NCBI GenBank assembly: GCA_033961575.1
Contig: CM066728.1
Coordinates: 180,783,678 to 180,847,677, forward strand
From: Aselliscus stoliczkanus
Taxonomy: Eukaryota; Chordata; Mammalia; Chiroptera; Hipposideridae
Direction: 5' to 3'
DNA: 64,000 nucleotides
The position numbers and the translations under genes are program-made. Below are positions 26,301 through 36,480 of this stretch, piece after piece; position 1 is the first letter of the stretch, and every line of letters starts with the position of its first letter. The notes below the pieces were generated by a model that was not told where the DNA came from, made no database searches, and worked only from the letters and a program-made list of their open reading frames with translations.

Positions 26301-29300
26301 TTGGAGCTTTACATTAGAGAACTTATCACTTTGTCAGTTAAACAAATCCTATGAGAACATGACTAATTACTAATGAATGGTCTTATAATGTTTAATGCAG
26401 CTCAAACAGGTAGAATAAAAGTACAATTAAAAAAAACACTATAACTTAGGCGAAATTAAACATGGTGGTAATGTGGGCTGCTCAAAAGTATGGTAACTAT
26501 AAAATAAAAACACTTTGCATTTTTATGTTCTATTTGGGAATCTTAAATTCCAGATTAAGCAGTGACTAAAACCAAGTTGTTAACTGTATACAGGGCAGTT
26601 AGCACTTTAGTTATAAACAATTGAAGGGGTAAAATGATACTTCAGCTATAGAGAGAACTTCTAGAATCCTAAAAATAATTTAATTTTAGCCTCAAAGTCT
26701 ATTATTTTACTATGTCACAGGATTAAGTTCAATCCTGTGAACTTTTGTTGAGAATCAGAAATATAATGCTTATATGTTCAAAAACCACCAATTACTTTAT
26801 TCTACAAGACAAAAGCATTTAAACAATTCTAGTTTTTAAATTTTGTGTTTATTTCTTCATCATGCAATAGAGATATTTATTGAGTGCAGCGTCTGGGTTC
26901 CAGAAAATAGAGCTGTTGAACAAGACCAAGTCCCAGCCCTCACGGTAGTTGCATCCTACTTGGTGAGACAGACAGTAAATAAATGTAGCATAACAGTTGA
27001 GAATTCAGGACAAAGAGCCTAAATCCAAATTTTTCCTCCACCATTCACAATTTATGTGACCGTGGATAATTTATTTGACTTTTGTGGTAAGTAATTATAC
27101 TGGAGATATTAATTATTATAAAGGATAAGATTATGAAGATTAAATGGGTTAATGCAAGTGAAAAATTTAGAAAAGTGTTTGGCACATAGAAAGCCCTAAA
27201 TAAATGTAAGCTATTATTATTAAGAAAATAAATATATTGGGCCAGCCGAGTGGTGCGGTGGTTAAGCGCTGGCTTGGGAAGCCAGTGGCCCCGGTTCGGT
27301 CCCACATATGAGGGCCAGTGACACTGCCCTCAAAAAAAAAGGAAAATAAATATAACTTATGTAGTGATTAGTATATTTACAGGAAAATACACTTTTTCTA
27401 CATAGATAATCAAGACTATCAGTGAATAAGTTAATCTCAGCATATTTAAAATTATACTGTGATTGTGGCTTTATAATCATCACACTGAAGAGCTCCATGA
27501 ATCAAATGCAAAATACAGATATAGGAAAATCTAAAATCTTACCTACAGAGTGACTTGTGTGTGTAATTTATTCCCAGGAGGCTTTGCAGCTTTGAGACTC
27601 TCACAGCTAGACACTATCTTCAGTTTTATCTCTAACAATATAATACTGTTTCCAGCTCAAAACTGGAGAGAAAATCTATATGATTTTATGGAAAATCAGA
27701 GGATTGTTTACTCTAGCAATGCAAAGAAGTACCTGCCTCACAGCTAAAAAGAAATAAAGGTGAAACTTAACCATTTTCATAAAAAGGTTTATTTTAAGAT
27801 ACGCTCCTTTGGGATTTCCTTTATATTTGTTGTCATAAGAATCTGTGACTGAAATCTTTAGATTGGTTTTTGGCAAGCGGACCCCTGCTTGCCCTATCAG
27901 AAATAGGAAGTGATATTGGTCAATATAAAGATAGTTCTTGAAATTGGGGTTCAAATGGAATTTCTGTAGGCACCATTTTGGGGTAATAATTCCTATATTA
28001 TTCCTATTGTTTTTATTTATTCCTAACAATAATCCTGCTGTTTTTATTTATAGATTTTAAAAATTGTGTATGTCCAGCACCGTTTATTGTGATACAAAGA
28101 GAAGGATGCAGAATTCAGCCATTTTAATTCAGTTCTGTATGTCTTTGCATTTCAAGCATTTCTTAAAAGGTAAAGGAGTAAACTGGATTACTCGGAGGGT
28201 TTTCTAAAAGCACATCAATCTAAGATCATGATACAAAGGTTCATTTTGTGGTTATTTCCCCCTCTCCTTGAGTTGAAGTATCCTCAAGCTACATCAATAA
28301 AAACCTTTCTCAGGCTTCCACACAAGCAAAGTCACAACAAAATCAATACTTCAGGGTTGGTAGTATTTCTGTTCTGTAAAAGTCAAATTGTTGTGATTAA
28401 ATCTACAGAAATAAACTAATTTCTCAATTCAACTCTTTTTTACCAAGCTAATAAAATATGCAAGCTCCTTTGAGAGAAAGGGGTCAGAGAGCTGACTTGC
28501 CTACTTATCATTTCTTATCATAGTTATATGCATCTTTTGGACCTTTTTACTTTCCCATTTTATAAATTCAAAATGTCAAATGTCAATTATATTTCCTTAT
28601 ATAATTTTAATTGGCATGTAATTATTTCCAAAAACAGGTAACTGTAAAGAACTATGTTGTAGTTTTTCCCTTTTCCCTTAACATGTATTTTTTAAACACA
28701 TAAAAATATACACCTGTGTGTTAAATTAGTATAGTCTCATTATCAGTAGGTTGCCCCCTCTGTTTCATTTAGCAATTGTATGTATTTCTAGAAATTCATA
28801 ATGGATTTTCCTTCAGTATCAAAAGAAAGGTGTGTCTATAAACATTTAAAAAATGCACAGAACAAAACACAAAAAACAAACACCCCTATACACATACCAC
28901 CACCATTTGATACATGTAATTCTAACTGCTCAACTAGCTTATCGTTCCTACTACTTTTTGGAATTGCTTATCTTGATATTTTGGAAGACCAGCTCCCAGA
29001 AAGAGAATTCAGTTGTGAGACTTAGCAATCTCACAAAGTAATGGAAAAATAACGCCTTAAATGTGCAGATAAGTTTTTCAGCCTATTTGAATCCATGCAC
29101 ACCATGCATTTTTCAAGATACAGTATGCAATCAATTAGGATTACTGTGTAAGTAGCTTAGCCACATTCTTAACTTCAGTTTCTTAAAAATGAGGAAATGG
29201 GAAAACCAAAAAAGATTACACAAGTTTTGTTTGGAAAGACTAGAGTTTTGTTTGACTATTTTAAAGTAGGGGCCTCAGAGTCATCTCATAATGAGTGAAT

Positions 29301-32300
29301 TCTAATTGTCTGCAGAATGCTAATAAAGGAAGGAGGGAGAAAATGAAACTTTGGATATAATGACATGTGTTCTTGAAGTTTTCTCCAATACCATGTCCAT
29401 TCTGAAAACCATAGAAAAGATAGTAAATGAATAAAAGAAATAGAAGACAGATAAAATGTCAAAGAGATAAAAAGAAACAGCCAAACAAGCAACAAAAATT
29501 ATTAATAATCAGCCTAGGACAAAAATGGTAATTGTCTTCCTGACCATGCTGATCCCTGACTTGTTATTCCTCTCAACAATAAAAACTTAAAAATTATTTG
29601 AGCCTCATTAACAGAATTTGCAACCTCACCTTTGAATAAAAAGCTTTAACGTATACTTGCCATTGTTTTTAATTACCAAACCAGGATATAGTTTGATTAC
29701 AGTGATCATATTTTTGTAAGTTATTACAGCTTCAATGAATAGGATTAAATCACACTTGAATATTCTGGAACTTCAAGAAATCAAATTTCTCGCTTGGTTA
29801 ATAATTTCTATTAGGCAAGTCTACATAATTTTGGAAAGCATAAAAACTGCATATTTTTTTTCTAGGCCTATTCAAGGTTCTTTTTCTTCTTTCTTAAAAA
29901 TTTACCTGTGCTGTTTTCTCACTTGCATTCCCTACATTGGCAATAACTAAAATAATACCACTCTTAATTTTGAAAGTGCTGAAATTAATATTAGCCAATT
30001 TATCCTACAAAAATAAAAAGTCTAAAAGAGTAAGCCAAAATAAAACATGAGTTAAATTTTAGGTGAATTTGATCATGCTCCAAGAAAAATAATTCCATGT
30101 GATAGAATACAACTTGCATTTAACCTGGGTTGTTAATTCTTTTCTCTAAAATTAGCATACACTGGTGCTATATGCATTCTGGTTGTTAACAAGTAATAAA
30201 CACCAATAAATCTTGTTCCCAAATAATATGCTTCTTCTGGGACAGATATGTGGTCCTTTTATTTTGTAAGAAAATACGTTTAAGGGAATTTCATTTAGGT
30301 CTTGGCTTGCTAACTGACTGCTTCGTTATTAATAGTTCATACTCTAAATATTGCTGATTTTTATTTTACATTTGATATTTCGACACTTACAATGTCTTCA
30401 TCCTGATGGATACTATTTCTTGACTTTATTTAATAAGTAAAATTAAAATCTCCCATAAACTTCTAATATTGAGTTCTTATTAGGCTCAAGATTATATTAT
30501 TTCCATATTTTAAACTTTCATGGTATTTCAAGCAAATTTTAATACAAGAGTCTATATCACTCCTTCATTAATCCAAACTTTAAGGTGTATGTTTATGTTC
30601 TAAGTACTTTACTAAGTGCTGGCAATACAATCAGATTCTGACATTTTAATTATTTTTGCAATACAAATTTGTCAAATTTAGTTATTCATTTTTCTAATTT
30701 ATTTTGTGAATAGTTCAAATTATGTTCATGTAAATGCCTTGTTCTGTAGATTTTAAATATTTGTTCATATACTCACCGAACCCTTATCTCTCCTTTTTTA
30801 TGACAAATACTTTTTAAATTTTTTTTTGCCTTAATCCAGCAACAATTTCTGATATTGAATCTCTACCAGTGGATTTCCCATCTTTCTTCAACCTGTCTTT
30901 AAAAGGTACATGGCCATCTAGGGCTAGAGACATGGTAGAGGGAACAAATAATAGCTAAAATAATAAAAAAATAGCTACCAGGTGTTGTGTTCTTTAAGTA
31001 CTGGGAACTTATCCCACCCATTTTCTCAGTTACTCCATGAGATATATGTTATGTTCACATCACATGAGAAAATGAGGTTCAGAAAAATTATGATTTGTTT
31101 AAAACTGGGATTTGAATCCCTGTCCGATTGAGCCCCAAGCCTATGATTAGACACATGAATGATCTCTTCTTTCCCTTTGAAGTCAGTAAAAGTGGCAGAG
31201 TGAACAAGAAATGGCTGGAGAGTAGTCTATTCTCTGAACAGGGATGAAAGGAACTTTTTTTTTAATTTAAATTTATTGGGATAACATTGGTTAATAGCAT
31301 TTTATAATTTTCAGATGTACAAGATTATAATTTGACATCTGTGGCTAATATCCAAAATATATAAAGAACTCACACAACTCAACAACATAGAAAACAAATA
31401 ATCTGATTTGAAATTGGGCAGAGGACCTGAATTATTACACTTTTCCAAGGAAGCCATACAGATGGCTAACAGATATATGAAAAGATGTTCAACATCATTA
31501 GCTATAAGGGAAATGCAACACCCGTCAGAATGGCTATTATCAAAAAGACAAAAAACAGGCATTAGAGAGGTTGTGGATAGAAAGGCAACTGCTGGTGGGA
31601 ATGTAAATTAATGCAGCCATTATGGAAAACAGTATGGAGGTTTCTCAAAAAGTTGAGAATAGAACTTTCTTTGGGTTTTTTTTTAATCATCTACTCTTTG
31701 CCAAGGACAGTGGGTGATTCAATCCCACAGTGGTAGGTGGAGAAACCAGGCATCAAACCTAAGTCTGAATGGCTCCAACCCTATGCCTCTCCTCTGCCCT
31801 ATGCTGCCCAGGGCGCTGGCAAGGTGAGAAGAGGGAGACTGTGAAACCTCCTCACGGGGTAAAAGCAGAGCACTGCTGTGTTGCACAGAGCAACAAGCCT
31901 TACTGCCCCAAAATGTTTCCAAAAGATCCTTCCAACTATACAGTATTTAAGGATGAGGTGATTTTCTTCATGGAATTCTGATTAGTGACTTGGGTTGCAA
32001 GTTATCAAGGATTGGCTTTTAAACTGCCATATGACTTTAACTGTCATAAAGTTCTATGACTAGAACACATTAAGTATGAAACAGGTTTAATAATAATAAT
32101 AATAATAATAATAATGACTAAAACCTACCTGCAGAAACCTAGGAAGAAGATGGTTTGATTCAATGCCGATATATATGTGCAGCAACTCCAAGACCGAGAT
32201 GGACTGGCAAAGTTGCATCACAAGTCCAATAGCATAAAAAGTGTCAACCATTGAATCTGTGTACAGTGATTAAAAATACAAATACAGTAAGTAAAAATTA

Positions 32301-35300
32301 GACCACAACCCAAATCTCTGCAGCACTTTTAAAGAAAATTGCGATTATTTACCTCCTTTTCATTGTATGGGTAAGAAATTTCCTAGACTACTAAAGTAAG
32401 GCTATACAACCAAAGAAACCACTTCATATTATAGTACATTTTAATTGCTCCTCTTCCAAAAAGAAGTAAAAACTTGAAAAAGAAGGTTCCATGGCCAAAG
32501 CTATAACATTGAATCCCCATTTATGAGAGTATAAAGCAATTCCACATAAAAGTAACCAGCTAGAATCTAGACTACATCAAATGTAAATAGGAGGTGAACT
32601 TATTAAAGAAGCTGCTGTGCTCGCAACTTTTCCATTGACAAGAAAATGAGAGACGGGGGGTGGGGGGGTGGCCAGTTGGTGCAGTTGGTTAGAGTACGGT
32701 GCTCATAACACCAAGGTTGTTGGTTTGATTCCCACATGGGCCAGTGAGCTGCGCCCTCCACAACTAGATCGAAAAACGACTTGACCTTGAGCTGATGGGT
32801 CCTGGAAAAACACACTGTTTCCCAATAAAGTTTAAAAAAAAAATGAGAAATGGGAAAAATATGATTTCAGAGCCTTCTGGAAATGACATGAATGATGCCA
32901 TAATATCAAACAACATCTTATGTGTATCAAGTATTTGTGTCCGAAACATAGTTAGTGCTCTCTGGAGTTTTGTTAGTTTTGTATTTAATTTATTGAGGTG
33001 ACTGGTTAATAATAACATTATATTTGTTTCAGGTGTATAGCCTTCTGATAGGATACCTGTATACTCTATGGTGTGCTTACTACCTCAAGTCTGGACTCCT
33101 TCAATCACCCCCTTTACCCTCTTCATCCTCCCTGCAGCCCCCCTAGATTTCTGTTAGCTTTAAACACTAGAACTGGGGGCTCTAATGGGGACTTTCGGGG
33201 TTTGCATTGCAGAGAGCCCAAGTGAAAAATGACATTTGGAGACAGCTGAAATTAGAGCAAAACAAATGTTCCTCTAAATAGGGTAAGTATACCGGTTTAC
33301 TTTTCAAAATGAAATCTTGCCATGTGAAGAAACTTCTAGGGAACCTTTTGCCGTCTCTGTCACCTAGGGATCATTCCCATGATGATAGTTCATGGAGCAC
33401 TAGGGGTTGGACACTACTATCATTGTCCCCATTTCACAGATGAGTCCTGAGGCCTAGACAGTCCCACTCTTGTCCACTGCCCCACACTTGTTATAACAGA
33501 GCGTTGTCAATTATACCACGCCACGAAGGAGGGAGCAGGTGTTGCTAGTTTTCAGGTGATTAGGCTGCAGTGGAGCTGCTTATTTAATTTATACATTGAT
33601 TCAAGAGCTGTACGGAACCCCCACTTAGTTGCTTGCAGTCTGTCTTCCATATAAATAGGTTGTGTTTCTTTAATAATAAGTAGCTTCTGTCACTATAAAG
33701 GCAGGGTAAAAATTAAGAAATAAGTACACTGCTGACTACAGCAGTTTTTCCCACTGGAAAGGCCAGGCAGCATAAGAAAGTTCATCGACTGTGACTCGAG
33801 CTGTAACATGCCCACAAAGCCACAGCTCCCTTCCAAGGCCTAGAACGGATGACTGTTTTTTTAATATAAAGGAAGTTTGCCCACTGCATGTGTTTTCCTG
33901 AAGGCTCCGAATACTCGGTCGAATTCAAGCCATAGGTTGTATCTTTAGAGATTCTTAACAAAGACAAGAATTTTCTGGTAAATTTGCAATAAGAAAAAAG
34001 CGATCTAGAAGAGTTTATGGTACCTCAGAAGTCAATTTATTTCCTGATGATACAGAAGTCTGAGCTGATGAGCACAGCATGACTTTTCCCAGATATAGTC
34101 TACATGTTTGTTTTTAGCTGAAACCAGCAGTTGCTCAAATTGTCAAGTCACCCAACAGTTATAAACTGTGATGACACTTACCCATGTGGGGATGGAACAT
34201 GAAAATAATGTCACTTTGACAGTCATTTAGTGATTCATTTTTGAAAATTGAAATGCTATTTAAAATCTTTATTTTTTAGGCAACTGGAGGAAGCTTATGA
34301 CAAACCATTAATGCCAACTCCCATATAAGTGATGAGTCATCTGCAAAAGTGTGTCCCTCCTTAGGGATACATTACTCTTTTAGGGGAACAAAAGGCTTGA
34401 AGAATATAACATTTGTCTTTCATTTATTAGTAGTCTCCAGTTACCTTAAACCTGGGGAATAAAGAATAAGGGAAGAATTTGGTTAATTCCTGATTTCTCT
34501 GCACAAAAGGTTACACTGGAATTTACAGATTTCCTTAAAACACACCAAATCTGCTAAGGTTTGGTGCAGAACCAAGAAGGAAGAAAGAAATGGCACCACC
34601 CCAATGCCATATCTACATTTTCAGGGCAAATTACCTGTTTAGGGGAAAGTTAAAAAGGTTTTGGTTTTTGCACGAAGCAAGAAGTATGGTTACTGAAAAA
34701 TGTGGTCACTAAATTTTACAGGAGTGAAGGATATTAGGTGAAGTTCATAGAAGTGAAAAAGTTAATATAAGCAACAGTAGGTGAAAACAAAGATTAACAG
34801 GTAAAAATCAAAAAGCATTTTGGAGTTTTACCTTTTCCAAATGAAAAGAATCTGGCTGTCATATTTGTTAATATCCATGAGTGGCCACAAAACTGGATTA
34901 AGTAGTAGAGGAAAAGATAGGCGTTCTTCCTATTCCTATAAATACAGAAAAATACCATTAAACACTTCCTTTATAGTCATCCTTCCAGCATTGTACACGT
35001 GTCTTTTAACTAATCTATGGGCCAACCTGAGCAAGCAAGAGAAAACTATTCCATATCAGAGTCTTTTACTTGGTTACCTGTCTAACACATATCAGATTTT
35101 GAAAGGACCCATAGCACACGCAATCCACTAGTAAATATCCTGAATTTGCTTTAGCCAAATCTGGTTCTATTTCAAAATCCACTTCATCTTTGATTATGTC
35201 TAACCTTGCTGCTCACCAAGGGATCACAGTGAGCATTGCAAAGACTGTTTTGAATATTTTTGGGGGGAAATGAAATATTTTGTGGGCGGGGGAATGGATG

Positions 35301-36354
35301 ATTGATATGGTCAATGTGTTCTAAGTGCAGAATTTGAGAGAGAACTAACTGGTTTATAGTTACAAGAGAGGAGGAATTATGGTGGTATTCCCAAATGGTG
35401 GATAATTCAGTAACTGGACATATCTAATGTTCCAATGCATTAAATGATTGGGGTCAGTATCTCACCACTGCCTCCTGTCTTGCAAGGGCAGATGTTTCCT
35501 TCATCAGACACACACAGAAGGCAGGTTAGTGGCTCAGGCCAGAAAAGGGAAGTCAAGCTGAGTTTAAAAATTGCTGGAGAGATGACTAAGAGAAGATTGA
35601 CAGAAGCGTTTGAGAGAGTTAAGACTAGCATTGGATGAAGTATTCCCTGGGGGTTCAGAAGGGTAGTGGGAGTGGCCCTGCCAGTGTAGAGAAGGTTTTC
35701 TCCTCATTGGAGATGTGAAACCTCTGAGAAGGCAAGTAGACTGGGAAGCAGTTACAGTGTCGCTTGATGCATTTACTCGACAGATGACACAAGTACTACT
35801 CAAGGGGTTGGGAGGAGGAATTCCTCCCAGCGTCAGAATCACTTGGAGTGTTGGTTAAACATATAGTCCCTGGTCTGACCATTGAATCAGTTTCTCTGGA
35901 ACTGGGCCCTCAAATATGCACATGCAATAGATGTTTCAGCAGCAGGTAAATCTAAAATTCACTCTGCGTCTAAAAACACCGCGTCTGAGAAAATCAAGGG
36001 AAGGGCTCCGGGCGTGGGGAGGGGTAAGGGAGAAAGAAAGGACTGGCTGAGAGCGCACAAAATCAAGCGGTGGCCACGCAGCCTGTCCTTCCCACTTCCT
36101 CATCTGTAAAATGGGGGAAATAACAGCCTTCTTCTTCCCAGGGTTATGGAAAGAACTGAAGTAACTAACATCCGTTAAGAGCTCACGGGTGTGCGGGGCG
36201 CAGGGTTGAGCTGCTTGGCGCTCACCAGTGCCAGCCCAGCTGCTGATGGGATTGCGGGGGGACCCCGCCCCGCCTCCTCCCCCACCCCTCCCCTCTGGCC
36301 CCGCCGAGTGCCCTACCTGGGCTGCAGCCAGGCGGACAGTGCCATGGGCCCCAT
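10175..36354 (-). CDS. HACD4: HACD4, very-long-chain (3R)-3-hydroxyacyl-CoA dehydratase 4 (whole gene, 7 coding exons)
   Basis: HACD4 belongs to the PTPLA/HACD/Phs1 family of multi-pass ER membrane enzymes. These dehydrate 3-hydroxyacyl-CoA, the third step of the very-long-chain fatty acid elongation cycle, working with ELOVL, KAR and TER enzymes. Seven exons with GT-AG borders and matching phases give 232 residues, with no stop or frameshift. Hydrophobic segments fall near residues 17-33, 51-70, 95-104, 111-126, 132-150 and 186-205. The family catalytic pair is present as Tyr156 and Glu163 in the YPLCVLAE motif (Y and E seven residues apart, as in yeast Phs1). The C-terminus PIKKKKM supplies lysines at -3 and -4, a KKxx-type ER retrieval signal. 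The introns hold only repeats. Everything seen suggests an intact, expressed gene. Confidence 0.97.
11136..11261 (-). CDS. HACD4: HACD4 exon 6
   Basis: 126 bp, residues 164-205 plus one base of Gly206, beginning [17 protein letters not shown] and ending MMLFI. The acceptor is TTTTTTCTTTGAACAG and the donor TATAG|GTAAGT. A (GT)n run and a SINE sit within about 55-220 bp of the acceptor in intron 5. Confidence 0.96.
11316..11350 (+). repeat. (TG)n microsatellite in HACD4 intron 5
   Basis: About 17 TG units, 55 bp upstream of the exon 6 acceptor (CA repeat in the transcript). Confidence 0.97.
11372..11478 (-). mobile_element. short tRNA-derived SINE, minus orientation
   Basis: A poly-T tract followed by TTGAGGGCAGTGTCACTGGC and ending CACTCGGCCAGCCC is the reverse complement of the short SINE. 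The flanks AGTGGAAGGAATTTT and AGTGAAAGGATATTTT are a diverged target duplication. Confidence 0.9.
11834..16925 (+). mobile_element. near-full-length but degraded LINE-1 in HACD4 intron 5
   Basis: It begins with a LINE-1 5' end (GTCCAAGATGACGGTATAAG) and a GC-rich 5' UTR to about 12.65 kb. Broken ORF1 runs to about 13.56 kb. ORF2 has its endonuclease start near 14.03 kb, and a reverse-transcriptase ADNM-type motif (from FADD) lies near 14.93 kb. The 3' end reads GTCAACTATAATTGAAAAAT. Between about 14.64 and 14.67 kb the text jumps from endonuclease to the RT 'GCPLSP' region, so roughly a kilobase is missing. It is antisense to HACD4. A SINE sits at 14691-14806. Confidence 0.9.
14691..14806 (+). 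mobile_element. short tRNA-derived SINE nested in LINE-1 ORF2
   Basis: An exact 16-bp duplication AAGAAAAGGATGTCCA flanks it (14675-14690 and 14807-14822). The host sequence is LINE-1 reverse transcriptase, so the SINE is younger than that LINE-1. Confidence 0.95.
16926..17899. other. HACD4 intron 5, unique-looking
   Basis: AT-rich intronic DNA with no exon, repeat core or structured element that I can name. Confidence 0.5.
17900..18340 (+). mobile_element. LINE-1 3' fragment in HACD4 intron 5
   Basis: Starts in an A run, then GAAATCTTGCCATCTGAGAC, ACAACATGGATGGATG and, near its end, ACATCTGAAACTAATATAAT and GTCAACTATAATTTAAAAC, the ORF2 end and 3' UTR of LINE-1. Confidence 0.88.
18666..18772 (-). 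CDS. HACD4: HACD4 exon 5 (catalytic Tyr/Glu)
   Basis: 107 bp, completing Arg128 and encoding residues 129-163 plus one base of Ala164. It holds [11 protein letters not shown], with Tyr156 and Glu163, the residues matching the catalytic pair defined in Phs1. The acceptor is TCTTTCAG and the donor GAAG|GTAAGA. Confidence 0.97.
19330..19522 (-). mobile_element. MER5-like hAT-Charlie fossil
   Basis: Contains GGCCCTACCCCCAAAGTGTC, a GATCCAGTGGGTCTGACGTG stretch and the end TACTTTGAGAACTACTAGAA, in MER5 order. Lies in HACD4 intron 4. Confidence 0.55.
19790..20975 (-). mobile_element. antisense LINE-1 ORF2 fragment
   Basis: Antisense LINE-1 reverse-transcriptase text runs through the block, with GCTGGGATTCTGATAGGGAT and GTAGATCAATTTGGGGAG as landmarks. 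The RT active-site stretch is seen as ATCATGTCATCTGCCAATAA, encoding LADDM on the minus strand. The frame is broken. It lies in sense with HACD4 in intron 4. Confidence 0.87.
21090..21545 (+). mobile_element. old LINE-1 ORF2 end / 3' UTR fragment
   Basis: ACAACCCAAATGTCAATCAA, GAATAGTATTCAGTCATAAA and ACAACATGGATGAACCTTGA are LINE-1 ORF2 C-terminal codons. The sequence continues into a 3' UTR ending TATACTTAAAAAGGGTG. In HACD4 intron 4. Confidence 0.82.
22003..22281 (-). pseudogene. 3' end of a mariner-like DNA transposon with transposase C-terminus
   Basis: On the minus strand an open frame of about 50 codons runs to TAA at 22119-22117. It includes [19 protein letters not shown] and later [20 protein letters not shown], then Leu-stop. 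About 115 bp of non-coding sequence follows and ends in TTGGGGCACCC, read as a terminal-repeat-like end. The peptide is lysine/arginine-rich and looks like the tail of a Tc1/mariner-class transposase. The DDE catalytic domain and the other terminal repeat are missing, so the copy is 5'-truncated and dead. The superfamily call is inference; the frame and stop are seen directly. Confidence 0.6.
22300..23050. other. HACD4 intron 4, proximal part
   Basis: No gene or repeat confidently named. Around 22540-22650 there is a diverged, somewhat GC-richer stretch that could be an old transposon remnant. Confidence 0.35.
23051..23163 (-). CDS. HACD4: HACD4 exon 4
   Basis: 113 bp, residues 91-127 plus two bases of Arg128, starting [17 protein letters not shown] and ending FWNLLDMV. 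The acceptor is GTTGTTAG and the donor TTAG|GTAAGG. It supplies two hydrophobic segments separated by a charged loop. Confidence 0.96.
23164..25690. other. HACD4 intron 3, 3' part
   Basis: No exon seen. About 23470-23950 reads like an ancient dispersed repeat that starts TTTATTGAGTGTCTGCTATG. Short MIR-like pieces occur near 24980 and 25430-25590. Confidence 0.35.
25691..26175 (+). mobile_element. LINE-1 3'-end fragment in HACD4 intron 3
   Basis: TGTACATCTGAAGCTGCCGC, ATATGTCAACTATAATTTAA and a second, similar block ending TTGTACATCTGTAACTAATA show two adjacent copies of the LINE-1 3' UTR motif, followed by an (AATA)n tail. Confidence 0.75.
27237..27341 (+). mobile_element. short tRNA-derived SINE in HACD4 intron 3
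   Basis: GGGCCAGCCGAGTGGTGCGG to an A9 tail, flanked by an exact 13-bp duplication GAAAATAAATATA (27224-27236 and 27342-27354). Confidence 0.95.
27355..31255. other. HACD4 intron 3, AT-rich and repeat-poor
   Basis: Nearly 4 kb of AT-rich DNA with few recognisable repeats. A MIR-like core is visible near 31000-31150 (CATGAGAAAATGAGGTTCAG). No exon or structured RNA supported. Confidence 0.45.
31256..31670 (-). mobile_element. LINE-1 with 5' inversion (twin priming)
   Basis: Left part (31256-31345): poly-T and antisense LINE-1 3' UTR (TTATTGGGATAACATTGG). Right part (31346-31670): sense LINE-1 ORF2 text (AACATAGAAAACAAATAATC, AATGGCTATTATCAAAAAGA). Read on the minus strand this is an inverted 5' segment, then the 3' UTR and poly-A. 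The flanks GGAACTTTTTTT and AGAACTTTCTTT look like one diverged target duplication. Confidence 0.75.
32088..32115 (+). repeat. (TAA)n microsatellite beside HACD4 exon 3 donor
   Basis: About nine TAA units end 13 bp from the exon 3 boundary at 32129, on the intron 3 side. Confidence 0.97.
32129..32256 (-). CDS. HACD4: HACD4 exon 3
   Basis: 128 bp, residues 48-90, beginning [14 protein letters not shown] and ending LLPRFLQ at phase 0. The acceptor is ...GTACACAG and the donor CAG|GTAGGT. A (TAA)n run begins only 13 bp beyond the donor. Confidence 0.96.
32654..32839 (+). mobile_element. tRNA-derived SINE of the longer family, HACD4 intron 2
   Basis: A-box-like GTGCAGTTGGTTAGAGT, B-box-like GGTTTGATTCCC, then CAACTAGATCGAAAAACGAC and CACACTGTTTCCCAATAAAG before an A tail. 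The flanks AAAATGAGAGA and AAAATGAGAAA suggest the target duplication. Confidence 0.85.
32980..33140 (-). mobile_element. LINE-1 3' UTR fragment, antisense
   Basis: TTTATTGAGGTGACTGGTTA, GTTTCAGGTGTATAG and a C-rich tail (CAATCACCCCCTTTACCC) are antisense LINE-1 3' UTR. In HACD4 intron 2. Confidence 0.75.
33141..34831. other. HACD4 intron 2 remainder
   Basis: No exon. A MIR-like core (CCATTTCACAGATGAGTCCT) lies near 33430-33500. Otherwise unassigned. Confidence 0.4.
34832..34935 (-). CDS. HACD4: HACD4 exon 2
   Basis: 104 bp encoding the end of Arg13 to Lys47 plus one base of Asp48. The acceptor is TTTCTGTATTTATAG and the donor AAAAG|GTAAAA. It carries the first hydrophobic helix ([16 protein letters not shown]), a segment strongly typical of HACD4. 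Confidence 0.96.
35830..35945 (-). mobile_element. MER5-like fragment in HACD4 intron 1
   Basis: CGTCAGAATCACTTGGAGTG, TGAATCAGTTTCTCTGGAAC and ATAGATGTTTCAGCAGCAGG follow part of the MER5 consensus. Confidence 0.45.
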
Positions 36355-36480
36355 GGGCCGCCGCCGCCAGGCCCTCCAGCGCCGTTCGGGAAGGAGAACC
36401 GAGGGATAGCTGGGGAGGGGCAGCCCAGCGGCCGGCGCGGAAGGGCGGGGCCTGTCCACGTTCAGCAGTTTAACATCAAC
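36180..36480 (-). promoter_or_regulatory. HACD4: CpG-island promoter of HACD4
   Basis: CpG and GC content rise sharply around exon 1. Sp1-type boxes occur at 36443-36450 (GGGCGGGG) upstream of the start codon and at 36263-36271 in the first intron. No TATA box is seen, which fits a broad housekeeping promoter. The exact transcription start cannot be read from sequence. Confidence 0.8.
36317..36354 (-). CDS. HACD4: HACD4 exon 1 (coding part)
   Basis: On the minus strand ATG at 36354-36352 begins [12 protein letters not shown] plus two bases of codon 13, followed by donor AG|GTAGGG. A second in-frame ATG lies at 36345-36343. I chose the first because it gives 232 residues, the remembered family length, and both ATGs have G at +4 but C at -3. 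The exon sits in a CpG island. The 5' UTR extends upstream towards about 36460. Confidence 0.93.

Noticed and set aside
27237..27341. Possible functional tRNA gene (A and B boxes, anticodon-like loop)
   Set aside because: Poly-A tails, flanking target duplications and many diverged copies show these are SINEs, not tRNA genes.
36343..36345. Second in-frame ATG of HACD4 as the start
   Set aside because: Possible, but the upstream ATG has equal context, gives the usual 232 residues and is used by scanning ribosomes first.
36191..36473. Overlapping plus-strand open frames of 72 and 81 codons in the CpG island
   Set aside because: They run through the antisense of HACD4 exon 1 and its GC-rich flank; open frames there are expected from base composition.
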